Of a stretch of 64,000 nucleotides of DNA, positions 47,255-59,708 are shown one piece after another. The stretch lies in contig JAVIAB010000102.1 in the NCBI GenBank assembly GCA_032433765.1, forward strand, positions 15,526,626-15,590,625. Direction: 5' to 3'. The position numbers were made by a program, and so were the translations under genes. The DNA is from Megaustenia siamemsis (Eukaryota > Mollusca > Gastropoda > Stylommatophora > Ariophantidae). Positions within the stretch are counted from its first letter, which is position 1; every line of letters begins with the position of its first letter. Under the pieces are notes generated by a model. The model was not told where the DNA came from. It worked only from the letters and a program-made list of their open reading frames with translations, and searched no databases.

Positions 47255-47506
47255 AAAAAGTAAAGAGCCCCTGTCACGCCAAGTGGAGTATAGGGATATG
47301 ATGTAAGTGACCATAAATTTTACAGACCTTCAGCACATGAGGGTAATGTGGTTGGTATTACGCCCGTGCACTTTACTTTCCCAGAAAAAATCTGGTACCC
47401 ATTTAAGGCTGGGTGAACCCGGAAGCCGTCGGTTGGGATCAAACCCTTCCTCTTGTCCTTTGTAGTCCAGTTCACTAACCACTGAGCTATCATGGCTCCC
47501 TTGTGT
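47255..47506 (-). mobile_element. SINE family 1, cut by assembly gap
   Basis: Minus copy: the A-run on plus at about 47,250-47,263 is the T-tail, then AAAGAGCCCCTGTCACGCCA, a central block (TACCCATTTAAGGCTGGGTG), box B (reverse of GGGATCAAACCC) and box A (reverse of CCACTGAGCTATC), ending GGCTCCC just before the gap. Nearly full length. The contig ends at or just past the SINE head. Confidence 0.92.
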
Positions 47507-47606
47507 NNNNNNNNNNNNNNNNNNNNNNNNNNNNNNNNNNNNNNNNNNNNNNNNNNNNNNNNNNNNNNNNNNNNNNNNNNNNNNNNNNNNNNNNNNNNNN
47601 NNNNNN
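47507..47606. other. Assembly gap (100 N)
   Basis: A 100-N placeholder between a SINE and the right satellite arm. Confidence 0.99.
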
Positions 47607-50600
47607 CTAGATCGTTTCCTCACAGTGCTAGATCGTTTCCTCACAGTGCTAGATCGTTTCCCACAGTGCTGGATCGTTTCCCACAGTGTTGGATCGTTTC
47701 CTCATAGAACAGATCGTTTCCCCACAGTGCTGGATCGTTTCCCCACAGTGTTGGATCGTTTCCTCATAGAACATGATCGTTTCCCCACAGTGCTGGATCG
47801 TTTCCTCACAGTGCTGGATCGTTTCCCCACAGTGCTGGATCGTTTCCCCACAGTGTTGGATCGTTTCCTCATAGAACATGATCGTTTCCCCACAGTGCTG
47901 GATCGTTTCCCACAGTGTTGGATCGTTTCCTCATAGTGCTAGATCGTTTCCTCACAGTGTTGGATCGTTTCCTCACAGTGTTGGATCGTTCCCACAGTGT
48001 TGGATCGTTTCCTCACAGTGTGGATCGTTTCCTCACAGTGCTAGATCGTTTCCCCACAGTGCTGGATCGTTTCCCACAGTGTTGGATCGTTTTCCTCATA
48101 GAACATGATCGTTTCCCCACAGTGTTGGATCGTTTCCCCACAGTGTTGGATCGTTTCCTCATAGAACATGATCGTTTCCTCACAGTGCTAGATCGTTTCC
48201 CCACAGTGTTGGATCGTTTCCTCACAGTGTTGGATCGTTTCCCCACAGTGTTGGATCGTTTCCCCACAGTGTTGGATCGTTTCCTCATAGAACATGATCG
48301 TTTCCTCACAGTGCTAGATCGTTTCTCACAGAACATGATCGTTTCCCACAGTGTAGATCGTTTCCCCACAGTGTAGATCGTTTCCTCACAGTGTTGGATC
48401 GTTTCCCCACAGTGTGGATCGTTTCCTCACAGACAGATCGTTTCCCACAGTGTAGATCGTTTCCCCACAGTGTTGGATCGTTTCCTCATAGAACATGATC
48501 GTTTCCCCACAGTGTAGATCGTTTCCCCAGTGCTGGATCGTTTCCCCACAGTGTTGGATCGTTTCCCCACAGTGCAGATCGTTTCCCCACAGTGCTAGAT
48601 CGTTCCCCACAGTGTAGATCGTTTCCCCACAGTGTAGATCGTTTCCCCACAGTGTAGATCGTTTCCCCACAGTGCTAGATCGTTTCCCCACAGTGCTAGA
48701 TCGTTTCCCCACAGTGCTGGATCGTTTCCCACAGTGCTGGATCGTTTTCCCCACAGTGCTAGATCGTTTCCCCACAGTGTAGATCGTTTCCTCACAGTGC
48801 TAGATCGTTTCCCACAGTGCTAGATCGTTTCCCACAGTGCTAGATCGTTTCCCCACAGTGCTAGATCGTTTCCACAGTGCTAGATCGTTTCCCCACAGTG
48901 TAGATCGTTTCCCCACAGTGCTAGATCGTTTCCCACAGTGCTAGATCGTTTCCCACAGTGCTAGATCGTTTCCACAGTGCTAGATCGTTTCCCCACAGTG
49001 CTAGATCGTTCCCCACAGTGTTAGATCGTTTCCCCACAGTGTAGATCGTTTCCCCACAGTGCTAGATCGTTTCCTCCACAGTGCTAGATCGTTTCCTCAC
49101 AGTGTAGATCGTTTCCCACAGTGCTAGATCGTTTCCTCACAGTGTAGATCGTTTCCCCACAGTGCTAGATCGTTTCCCCACAGTGCTAGATCGTTTCCCC
49201 ACAGTGCTAGATCGTTTCCCCACAGTGTAGATCGTTTCCCACAGTGTAGATCGTTTCCCCACAGTGCTAGATCGTTTCCCCACAGTGTAGATCGTTTTCC
49301 CACAGTGTAGATCGTTTCCCCACAGTGCTAGATCGTTTCCCCACAGTGCTAGATCGTTTCCCACAGTGCTAGATCGTTTCCCCACAGTGCTAGATCGTTT
49401 CCCCACAGTGCTAGATCGTTTCCCCACAGTGTAGATCGTTTCCCCACAGTGCTAGATCGTTTCCACAGTGTAGATCGTTTCCCCACAGTGCTAGATCGTT
49501 TTCCCACAGTGCTAGATCGTTTCCCCACAGTGCTAGATCGTTTCCCCACAGTGTAGATCGTTTCCCCACAGTGCTAGATCGTTTCCCCACAGTGCTAGAT
49601 CGTTTCCCCACAGTGCTAGATCGTTTCCCCACAGTGTAGATCGTTTCCCCACAGTGCTAGATCGTTTCCCACAGTGCTACATCGTTTCCCACAGTGCTTG
49701 ATCGTTTCCCCACAGTGCTAGATCGTTCCCCCACAGTGCTAGATCGTTTCCCACAGTGCTGGATCGTTTCCCCACAGTCCTGGATCGTTTCCCCACAGTG
49801 CTAGATCGTTTCCCCACAGTGCTGGATCGTTTCCCCACAGCTAGATCGTTTCACCACAGTGCTAGATCGTTTCCTCACAGTGCTAGATCGTTTCCCACAG
49901 TGCTGGATCGTTTCCCCACCCCCCACAGTGTTGGATCGTTTCCTCATAGAACATGATCGTTTCCCCACAGTGCTAGATCGTTTCCCACAGTGTAGATCGT
50001 TTCCTCATAGAACATGATCGTTTCCCACAGTGCTAGATCGTTTCCTCACAGTGCTGGATCGTTTTCCCCACAGTGCTAGATCGTTTCCCCACAGTGTTGG
50101 ATCGTTTCCTCACAGTGCATGATCGTTTCCCCACAGTGCTGGATCGTTTCCCCACAGTGCTGGATCGTTTCCCCACAGTGCTAGATCGTTTCCTCACAGT
50201 GCTGGATCGTTTCCCACAGTGCTGGATCGTTTCCTCACAGTGCTAGATCGTTTCCCCACAGTGTTGGATCGTTTCTCACAGTGCTGGATCGTTTCCCCAC
50301 AGTGCTGGATCGTTTCCCCCACAGTGTTGGATCGTTTCCTCATAGAACATGATCGTTCCCCACAGTGCTGGATCGTTTCCCCACAGTGTTGGATCGTTTC
50401 CTCATAGAACATGATCGTTTCCTCACAGTGCTAGATCGTTTCATCACAGTGTTGGATCGTTTCCTCCCCACAGTGTGGATCGTTTCCCCACAGTGTAGAT
50501 CGTTTCCCCACAGTGTTGGATCGTTTCCTCATAGAACATGATCGTTTCCTCACAGTGCTAGATCGTTTCCTCACAGTGCTAGATCGTTTCCCACAGTGTA

Positions 50601-53600
50601 GATCGTTTCCCCACAGTGTAGATCGTTTCCCATAAGTAGAACATGATCGTTTCCCCACAGTGTAGATCGTTTCCCCACAGTGTAGATCGTTTCCCTCACA
50701 GTGTTGGGTTGTTTCCCCACAGTGTAGATCGTTTCCTCACAGTGCATGATCGTTTCCCCACAGTGTAGATCGTTTCCCACAGTGTTGGATCGTTTCCTCA
50801 TAGAACATGATCGTTTCCCACAGTGTAGATCGTTTCCCCACAGTGCTGGATCGTTTCCCCACAGTGTTAGATCGTTTCATCACAGAACAGATCGTTTCCC
50901 CACAGTGCTAGATCGTTTCCCCACAGTGTAGATCGTTTCCCACAGTGTAGATCGTTTCCCCACAGTGTAGATCGTTTCCCCACAGTGCTAGATCGTTTCC
51001 CCACAGTGTTAGATCGTTTCCCCAACAGTGCTAGATCGTTTCCCCACAGTGCTAGATCGTTTCCCACAGTGTTGGATCGTTTCCCACAGTGTAGATCGTT
51101 TCCTCACAGTGCTAGATCGTTTCCACAGTGCTAGATCGTTTCCCACAGTGTAGATCGTTTCCTAACAGTGCTAGATCGTTTCCCCACAGTGCTAGATCGT
51201 TTCCCCACAGTGTAGATCGTTTCCTCACAGTGCTAGATCGTTTCCCACAGTGCTAGATCGTTTCCCACAGTGCTAGATCGTTTCCCCACAGTGCTAGATC
51301 GTTTCCCCACAGTGCTAGATCGTTTCCCCACAGTGTTAGATCGTTTCCCCACAGTGTAGATCGTTTCCCCACAGTGCTAGATCGTTTCCTCACAGTGCTA
51401 GATCGTTTCCCCACAGTGTAGATCGTTTCCCCACAGTGCTAGATCGTTTCCCCACAGTGCTAGATCGTTTCCCCCACAGTGCTAGATCGTTTCCCCACAG
51501 TGCTAGATCGTTTCCCCACAGTGCTAGATCGTTTCCCACAGTGTAGATCGTTTCCCCACAGTGTAGATCGTTTCCCCACAGTGCTAGATCGTTTCCCACA
51601 GTTAGATCGTTCCCCACAGTGCTAGATCGTTTCCCCACAGTGCTAGATCGTTTCCCCACAGTGCTAGATCGTTTCCCCACAGTGCTAGATCGTTTCCCCA
51701 CAGTGCTAGATCGTTTCCCCACAGTGCTAGATCGTTTCCCCACAGTGTAGATCGTTTCCCACAGTGCTAGATCGTTTCCCCACAGTGTAGATCGTTTCCC
51801 CACAGAGCTAGATCGTTTCCCACAGTGCTAGATCGTTTCCCGACAGTGCTAGATCGTTTCCCCACAGTGCTAGATCGTTTCCCACAGTGCTAGATCGTTT
51901 CCCACAGTGCTAGATCGTTTCCCCACAGTGCTAGATCGTTTCCCCACAGTGCTAGATCGTTTCCCCACAGTGCTAGATCGTTTCCCCACAGTGCTAGATC
52001 GTTTCCCACAGTGCTAGATCGTTTCCCCACAGTGCTAGATCGTTTCCCCCACAGTGCTAGATCGTTTCCCCACAGTGCTAGATCGTTTCCCCACAGTCTA
52101 GATCGTTTCCCCACAGTGCTAGATCGTTTCCCACAGTGCTAGATCGTTTCCCCACAGTGCTGGATCGTTTCCCCACAGTGCTAGATCGTTTCCTCACAGT
52201 GCTAGATCGTTTCCCCACAGCTAGATCGTTCCCCACAGTGTAGATCGTTTCCTCACAGAACATGATCGTTTCCCCACAGTGCTGATCGTTTCCCCACAGT
52301 GTTGGATCGTTTTCCTCATAGAACATGATCGTTTCCCCACAGTGCTAGATCGTTTCCTCACCCCACAGTGCTGGATCGTTTCCCCACAGTGCTAGATCGT
52401 TTCCACAGTGTTGGATCGTTTCCTCATAGAACTGATCGTTTCCCCACAGTGCTGGATCGTTTCCCCACAGTGTTGGATCGTTTCCTCATAGTGCTAGATC
52501 GTTTCCTCACAGTGTTGGATCGTTTCCTCACAGTGTTGGATCGTTTCCTCACAGTGTTGGATCGTTTCCCTCACAGTGTTGGATCGTTTCCTCACAGTGC
52601 TGGATCGTTTCCCCACAGTGTGGATCGTTTCCCCACAGTGTTAGATCGTTTCCTCATAGTGCTGATCGTTTCCCCACAGTGTTGGATCGTTTCCCCACAG
52701 TGTTGGATCGTTTCCTCATAGAACATGATCGTTCCTCACAGTGCTAGATCGTTTCCTCACAGTGTTGGATCGTTTCCTCACAGTGTTAGATCGTTTCCCC
52801 ACAGTGTTGGATCGTTTCCCCACAGTGCTGATCGTTTCCTCCAGAACATGATCGTTTCCTCACAGTGCTAGATCGTTTCCTCACAGTGCTAGATCGTTTC
52901 CCCACAGTGTAGATCGTTTCCCCACAGTGTAGATCGTTTCCTCATAGAACATGATCGTTTCCCCACAGTGTAGATCGTTTCCCCACAGTGTAGATCGTTT
53001 CCTCCCCACAGTGTGGGTTGTTTCCCACAGTGTTGGATCGTTTCCTCATAGAACATGATCGTTTCCCCACAGTGTAGATCGTTTCCCCACAGTGTTGGAT
53101 CGTTTCCTCATAGAACATGATCGTTTCCCCACAGTGTAGATCGTTTCCCCACAGTGCTGGATCGTTTCCCCACAGTGTGGATCGTTTCCCCACAGAACAG
53201 ATCGTTTCCCCACAGTGTAGATCGTTTCCCCACAGTGTAGATCGTTCCCCACAGTGTAGATCGTTTCCCCACAGTGTAGATCGTTTCCCCACAGTGTAGA
53301 TCGTTTCCCCACAGGTTAGATCGTTTCCCAACAGTGTTGGATCGTTTCCCCACAGTGCTGGATCGTTTCCCACAGTGTTGGATCGTTTCCCCACAGTGTA
53401 GATCGTTTCCCCACAGTGCTAGATCGTTTCCCACAGTGCTAGATCGTTTCCCCACAGTGTAGATCGTTTCCCCACAGTGCTAGATCGTTTTCCCACAGTG
53501 CTAGATCGTTTCCCCACAGTGTAGATCGTTTCCCCACAGTGCTAGATCGTTTCCCACAGTGCTAGATCGTTTCCCACAGCTAGATCGTTTCCTCACAGTG

Positions 53601-56600
53601 CTAGATCGTTTCCCACAGTGCTAGATCGTTTCCCCACAGTGTAGATCGTTTCCCCACAGTGTAGATCGTTTCCCCACAGTGCTAGATCGTTTCCTCACAG
53701 TGCTAGATCGTTTCCCCACAGTGCTAGATCGTTTCCCACAGTGCTAGATCGTTTCCTCACAGTGCTAGATCGTTTCCCCACAGTGCTAGATCGTTTCCCC
53801 ACAGTGTTAGATCGTTTCCCCACAGTGCTAGATCGTTTCCCACAGTGCTAGATCGTTTCCCCACAGTGCTAGATCGTTTCCTCACAGTGCTAGATCGTTT
53901 CCCCACAGTGCTAGATCGTTTTCTCCACAGTGCTAGATCGTTTCCCCCACAGTGCTAGATCGTTTCCCCACAGTGCTAGATCGTTTCCTCACAGTGCTAG
54001 ATCGTTCCCCCACAGTGCTAGATCGTTTCCCACAGTGTAGATCGTTTCCCCACAGTGTAGATCGTTTCCCCACAGTGCTAGATCGTTTCCCACAGTGCTA
54101 GATCGTTTCCCACAGTGCTAGATCGTTTCCCTACAGTGCTAGATCGTTTCCCCACAGTGTAGATCGTTTCCCCACAGTGTAGATCGTTTCCCCACAGTGC
54201 TAGATCGTTTCCCACAGTGCTAGATCGTTTCCCCACAGTGCTAGATCGTTTCCCCACAGTGCTAGATCGTTTCCCCACAGTGCTAGATCGTTTCCCCACA
54301 GTGCTAGATCGTTTCCCCACAGTGTAGATCGTTTCCCCACAGAGCTAGATCGTTTCCCCACAGTGTAGATCGTTTCCCCACAGTGCTAGATCGTTTCCCC
54401 ACAGTGCTAGATCGTTTCCCACAGTGCTAGATCGTTTCCCCACAGTGTAGATCGTTTCCCCACAGAGCTAGATCGTTTCCCCACAGTGCTAGATCGTTTC
54501 CCCACAGTGCTAGATCGTTTCCCCACAGTGTAGATCGTTTCCCCACAGTGCTAGATCGTTTCCCCACAGTGTAGATCGTTCCCCCACAGTGCTAGATCGT
54601 TCCCCACAGTGCTAGATCGTTTCCCCACAGTGCTAGATCGTTTCCCCACAGTGTAGATCGTTTCCCCACAGTGCTAGATCGTTTCTCCACAGTGCTAGAT
54701 CGTTTCCCCCACAGTGCTAGATCGTTTCCCCACAGTGCTACATCGTTTCCCACAGTGTTAGATCGTTTCCCACAGTGTAGATCGTTTCCCCACAGTGCTA
54801 GATCGTTTCCCCACAGTGCTAGATCGTTTCCTCACAGTGCTAGATCGTTTCCCCACAGTGCTAGATCGTTTCTCACAGTGCTAGATCGTTTCCCCCACAG
54901 TGCTAGATCGTTTCCCCACAGTGCTAGATCGTTTCCTCACAGTGCTAGATCGTTTCTCCACAGTGCTAGATCGTTTCCCCACAGTGCTAGATCGTTTCCC
55001 CACAGTGCTAGATCGTTTCTCCACAGTGCTAGATCGTTTCCCCACAGTGCTAGATCGTTTCTCCACAGTGCTAGATCGTTTCCCCCACAGTGCTAGATCG
55101 TTTCCCCACAGTGCTAGATCGTTTCCCCCACAGTGCTAGATCGTTTCCCCACAGTGCTAGATCGTTTCCCCACAGTGCTAGATCGTTTCCCCACAGTGCT
55201 AGATCGTTTCTCCACAGTGCTAGATCGTTCCCCCACAGTGCTAGATCGTTTCCCCCACAGTGCTAGATCGTTTCTCCACAGTGCTAGATCGTTTCCCCCA
55301 CAGTGATAGATCGTTTCCCCACAGTGCTAGATCGTTTCCCACAGTGTAGATCGTTTCCCCACAGTGTAGATCGTTTCCCCACAGTGCTAGATCGTTTCCC
55401 CACAGTGTAGATCGTTTCCCCACAGTGCTAGATCGTTTCCCCACAGTGCTAGATCGTTTCCCCACAGTGTAGATCGTTTCCCCACAGTGTAGATCGTTTC
55501 CCCACAGTGCTAGATCGTTTCCCCACAGTGTAGATCGTTTCCCCACAGTGTAGATCGTTTCCCCACAGTGCTAGATCGTTTCCCCACAGTGCTAGATCGT
55601 TTCCCCACAGTGCTAGATCGTTTCCCACAGTGCTAGATCGTTTCCCCACAGTGTAGATCGTTTCCCCACAGAGCTAGATCGTTTCCCACAGTGTAGATCG
55701 TTTCCCCACAGAGCTAGATCGTTTCCCCACAGTGCTAGATCGTTTCCCCACAGTGCTAGATCGTTTCCCCACAGTGTAGATCGTTTCCCCACAGAGCTAG
55801 ATCGTTTCCCCACAGTGCTAGATCGTTTCCCCACAGTGCTAGATCGTTTCCCCACAGTGTAGATCGTTTCCCCACAGTGCTAGATCGTTTCCCCACAGTG
55901 TAGATCGTTTCCCCACAGAGCTAGATCGTTTCCCCACAGTGCTAGATCGTTTCCCCACAGTGCTAGATCGTTTCCCCACAGTGTAGATCGTTTCCCCACA
56001 GTGCTAGATCGTTTCCCCACAGTGCTAGATCGTTTCCCCACAGTGTAGATCGTTTCCCCACAGTGTAGATCGTTTCCCCACAGAGCTAGATCGTTTCCCC
56101 ACAGAGCTAGATCGTTTCCCCACAGAGCTAGATCGTTTCCCCACAGTGCTAGATCGTTTCCCCACAGTGTAGATCGTTTCCCACAGAGCTAGATCGTTTC
56201 CCCACAGTGCTACATCGTTTCCCCACAGTGCTAGATCGTTTCCCCACAGTGTAGATCGTTTCCCCACAGAGCTAGATCGTTTCCCCACATTGTAGATCGT
56301 TTCCCCACAGAGCTAGATCGTTTCCCCACAGTGCTAGATCGTTTCCCCACAGTGTAGATCGTTTCCCCACAGAGCTAGATCGTTTCCTCCAGGACTGGAT
56401 CGTTTCCCCACAGTGTAGATAGTTTCCCCACAGTGTAGATCGTTTCCCCACAGTGTAGATCGTTTCCCTCCAGGACTGGATCGTTTCCCCACAGTGTAGA
56501 TCGTTTCCCCACAGTGTAGATCGTTTCCCCACAGTGTAGATCGTTTCCCCACAGTGTAGATCGTTTCCCCATAGTGTAGATCGTTTCCCCACAGTGTAGA

Positions 56601-58288
56601 TCGTTTACCCACAGTGCTAGATCGTTTCCCCACAGTGTAGATCGTTTCCCACAGTGCTAGATCGTTTCCCCACAGTGTAGATCGTTTCCCCCAGGACTGG
56701 ATCGTTTCCCCACAGTGTAGATCGTTTCCCCACAGTGCTAGATCATTTCCCCACAGTGTAGATCGTTTCCCCATAGTGTAGATCGTTTCCCCACAGCGTA
56801 GATCGTTTCCCCACAGTGCTGGATCGTTTCCCCAGGACTGGATCTTTCCCCACAGTGTAGATCGTTTCCTCATAGTGTAGATCGTTTCTCCACAGTGCTA
56901 GATCGTTTACCCACAGTGCTAGATCGTTTCCCCACAGTGCTAGATCGTTTCCCCACAGTCCTGGGTCGTTTCCCCACAGTGCTAGATCGTTTCCCCACAG
57001 TGCTAGATCGTTTCCCCACAGTGCTACATCGTTCCCCCACAGTGCTAGATCGTTTCCCCACAGTGCTAGATCGTTTCCCCCACAGTGCTAGATCGTTTCC
57101 TCCACAGTGCTAGATCGTTTCCCCACAGTGCTACATCGTTTCCCACAGTGCTAGATCGTTTCCTCCACAGTGCTAGATCGTTTCCCCACAGTGCTACATC
57201 GTTTCCCACAGTGCTTGATCGTTTCCCCACAGTGCTAGATCGTTTCCCCCACAGTGCTACATCGTTTCCCACAGTGCTGGATCGTTTCCCCACAGTCCTG
57301 GGTCGTTTCCCCACAGTGCTACATCGTTTCCCACAGTCCTGGGTCGTTTCCCCACAGTGCTAGATCGTTTCCCCCACAGTGCTACATCGTTTCCCATAGT
57401 GCTTGATCGTTTCCCCACAGTGCTAGATCGTTTCCCTACAGTGTTAGATCGTTTCCCTACAGTGTTAGATCGTTTCCCACAGTGCTAGATCGTTTCCCTA
57501 CAGTGTTAGATCGTTTCCCCACAGTACTGGGTCGTTTCCCCCACAGTGCTACATCGTTTCCCACAGTGCTTGATCGTTTCCCCACAGTGCTAGAACGTTT
57601 TCCCACAGTGTTAGATCGTTTCCCCACATTGCTAGATCGTTTCCCCACAGTGTTAAATCGTTTTCCCACAGTGCTAGATCGTTTTCCCCAAAGTGCTAGA
57701 TCGTATTCCCACAGTGTTAGATCGTTTTCCCACAGTGCTAGATCGTTTTCCCCAAAGTGCTAGATCGTATTCCCACAGTGTCAGATCGTTTCCCCACAGT
57801 GCTAGATCTTTTTCCCACAGTGTTAGATCGTTTCCCCACATTGTTAGATCGTCTCCCCACAGTGGTAGATCATTTCCCCTCAGTGCTACATCGTTTCCCC
57901 ACAGTGGTAGATCATTTCCCCACAGTGCTAGATCGTTTCTCCACAGTGTAGATGGTTTCCCCACAGTGTTAGGTCGTTTCCCCACAGTGCTACATCGTTT
58001 CCCCACAGTGCTACATGGTTTCCCCACAGTGCTAAATCGTTTCCCCACAGTGCTACATCATTTCCCCTCAGTGCTACATCGTTTCCCCACAGTGCTACAT
58101 CGTTTCCCCACAGTGCTAGATCGTTTCCCCACAGTGCTACATCATTTCCCCTCAGTGCTACATAGTTTCCCCACAGTGTAGATGGTTTCCCCACAGTGCT
58201 ACATCGTTTCCCCACAGTGCTACATCGTTTTCCCACAGTGCTACATCATTTCCCCTCAGTGCTACATCGTTTCCCCACAGTGCTAGAT
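47607..58288. repeat. 20/21-bp satellite array, right arm
   Basis: About 10.7 kb, roughly 510 units of the same satellite and on the same strand as the left arm. TAGAACAT-type units cluster at about 47,700-48,490, 49,940-50,820 and 52,250-53,115. AGGACTG-type units occur at 56,390-56,845. The outer 1.4 kb has edge variants rarely or never seen elsewhere (GTGCTACATCG, GTCCTGGGTCG, TCAGTGCTACATC), as expected for the older margin of an array. It ends abruptly at AGATTTTGAAG. Confidence 0.98.
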
Positions 58289-58963
58289 TTTGAAGATGTA
58301 GAAGAAAATTTAAATAATGGACAGGCGTTTGTAAAAGTATACAAAACGAGATGTCATGAGATAACAAGTGAAACGACACAAGTTGTCTGAAAACTGACTT
58401 TATAGATGAGATCTGAAAAGTGATTGCAGCATTATATAGGGACATGAACTATCATGAAAGACACGAATTAAAAGAGTTAATCCCACGTGGTTTCAAAGAA
58501 ATCAAGCGGTCAGTGAGGCGTTTCACAAGCGCAAACCGACTGCGTTCATCAGAGAATCAGTTAGATAACGCGAGAAATATTCTGTCGAGAGGGTCAGTCA
58601 GAAAGGGTAGGAGTATTGATATGGCCTGACACAGTAGTGCCGGAATAATAAAAGAAGTCCCTGAAATGCTGAAGGAAATCGTCCTGTAATCGTCTCGGTT
58701 TAGCCACTGCCATCTTTATTGAAAGCCGAAGGGGTGACAGGGTGTTCCCGGAAGCAGCGCAAGCTTGTGACGTCTTCAGCTCTGTTAGCCTTAGCGGGCT
58801 AATATTTTACCCACAATCCCCGCCCCTGCTCGTAATGCTGAAAAAAATCACAACCTTTGGGTGTTTCCCGCTCAGTGGGCAGGGGTTCAATACCAGATGG
58901 TAATGGGTTAGCCTTTGTAGGTGTTCAGGAATGTAGCGTACCTGATGTCACGGCAACCACGAA
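58289..58963. other. Unrecognised region with small ORFs
   Basis: No repeat recognised. On plus, an open stretch at about 58,420-58,629 reads YRDMNYHERHELKELIPRGF and then a basic Arg/Ser-rich end with a stop (TGA, 58,627-58,629). Another at 58,288-58,390 reads FEDVEENLNNGQAFVKVYKT. Both have ordinary amino-acid composition and could be remnants of exons, but there are no flanking conserved motifs. AATAAA-like text follows at about 58,646. Function unknown. Confidence 0.35.
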
Positions 58964-58972
58964 TACAATGAT

Positions 58973-59307
58973 AAAGGTAAAGGTAAAGTACGAGACTTGA
59001 ACCGGCGTCTTAGCACGCGAGTTTCCACCCATATGTGCTCGGCCGCCTATCCAGAAATGTTCGGAGATTTATGAATAGTGTCGCCTCAAGCATCGAAACT
59101 CAGATGCGAGGCAACATTCCTCACCTTCCCAAGGTAATACCCTGGTACCCATTTCTGCCAACGGCTGGGTCGACCGTGGGGGTATTTTTTTTTTCCAACC
59201 ACGAGTACAATTCACACTGCTCCCAGCGGGAATCGAACACGGGTTGTACGAACGTCGGTAGTCCAGTCGGGTGGTTTTGCCAACTCGGCTACCAAGACCC
59301 CCAATAG
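58973..59307 (-). mobile_element. SINE family 2, full-length copy with 9-bp target duplication
   Basis: Reading minus, the head GGGGTCTTGG is followed by box A (TAGCCGAGTTGG, near 59,280-59,292) and box B (GTTCGATTCCC, near 59,228-59,238), making a tRNA-derived SINE. The middle has GACCCAGCCGTTGGCAGAAA and TGGGTACCAG, resembling the core of family 1. It ends GTACTTTAC(CTTTAC)n. The 9-bp TACAATGAT flanks it at 58,964-58,972 and 59,308-59,316. Confidence 0.93.
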
Positions 59308-59429
59308 TACAATGATGTAACTAGATAACTATCAACTGATGACTTGCACCTTTCATGTCTCATATAATTGAACATATGTTGTTGTGACATATTTATGTTG
59401 TCTGTTATAGGAGAGCAGATGACAGAAAG

Positions 59430-59708
59430 GATTAGCTTAGCGATAATACTGGGGAGTTAAAGCAGGGAGGAAGGGAAATGACCATACTATATCTTGAAGC
59501 TGAAGCTTAGCGCTGTAAAATTACTAACTCTTCATTACACAACGGGAATTACTAAGGGACTATCTTTACCATTTGACACCAAAATAAGGATATCAAAAGC
59601 AAGAGGAGCTTTTGTTGCACTGGGAAACATATGGACGTCCAAAGAAATTAGGTTAAATAAAAAAATAAAAATTGTCAACTCCAATGTTAAGTCAGTCTTA
59701 TTATATGG
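59430..59708 (+). pseudogene. LINE type A, segment 1 of a fragmented copy
   Basis: It aligns with the reverse complement of 28,740-28,910: ATAATACTGGGGAGTT, then (after about 90 bp of foreign sequence, about 59,482-59,573) ACCAAAATAAGGATATCAAA and translation KEIRLNKKIKIVNSNVKSVL with LYG. It breaks off at TTATATGG (59,708). Confidence 0.85.

Noticed and set aside
1391..58288. The two satellite arms as a giant inverted repeat
   Set aside because: Both arms read GATCGTTTCC on plus, so they are direct, not inverted.
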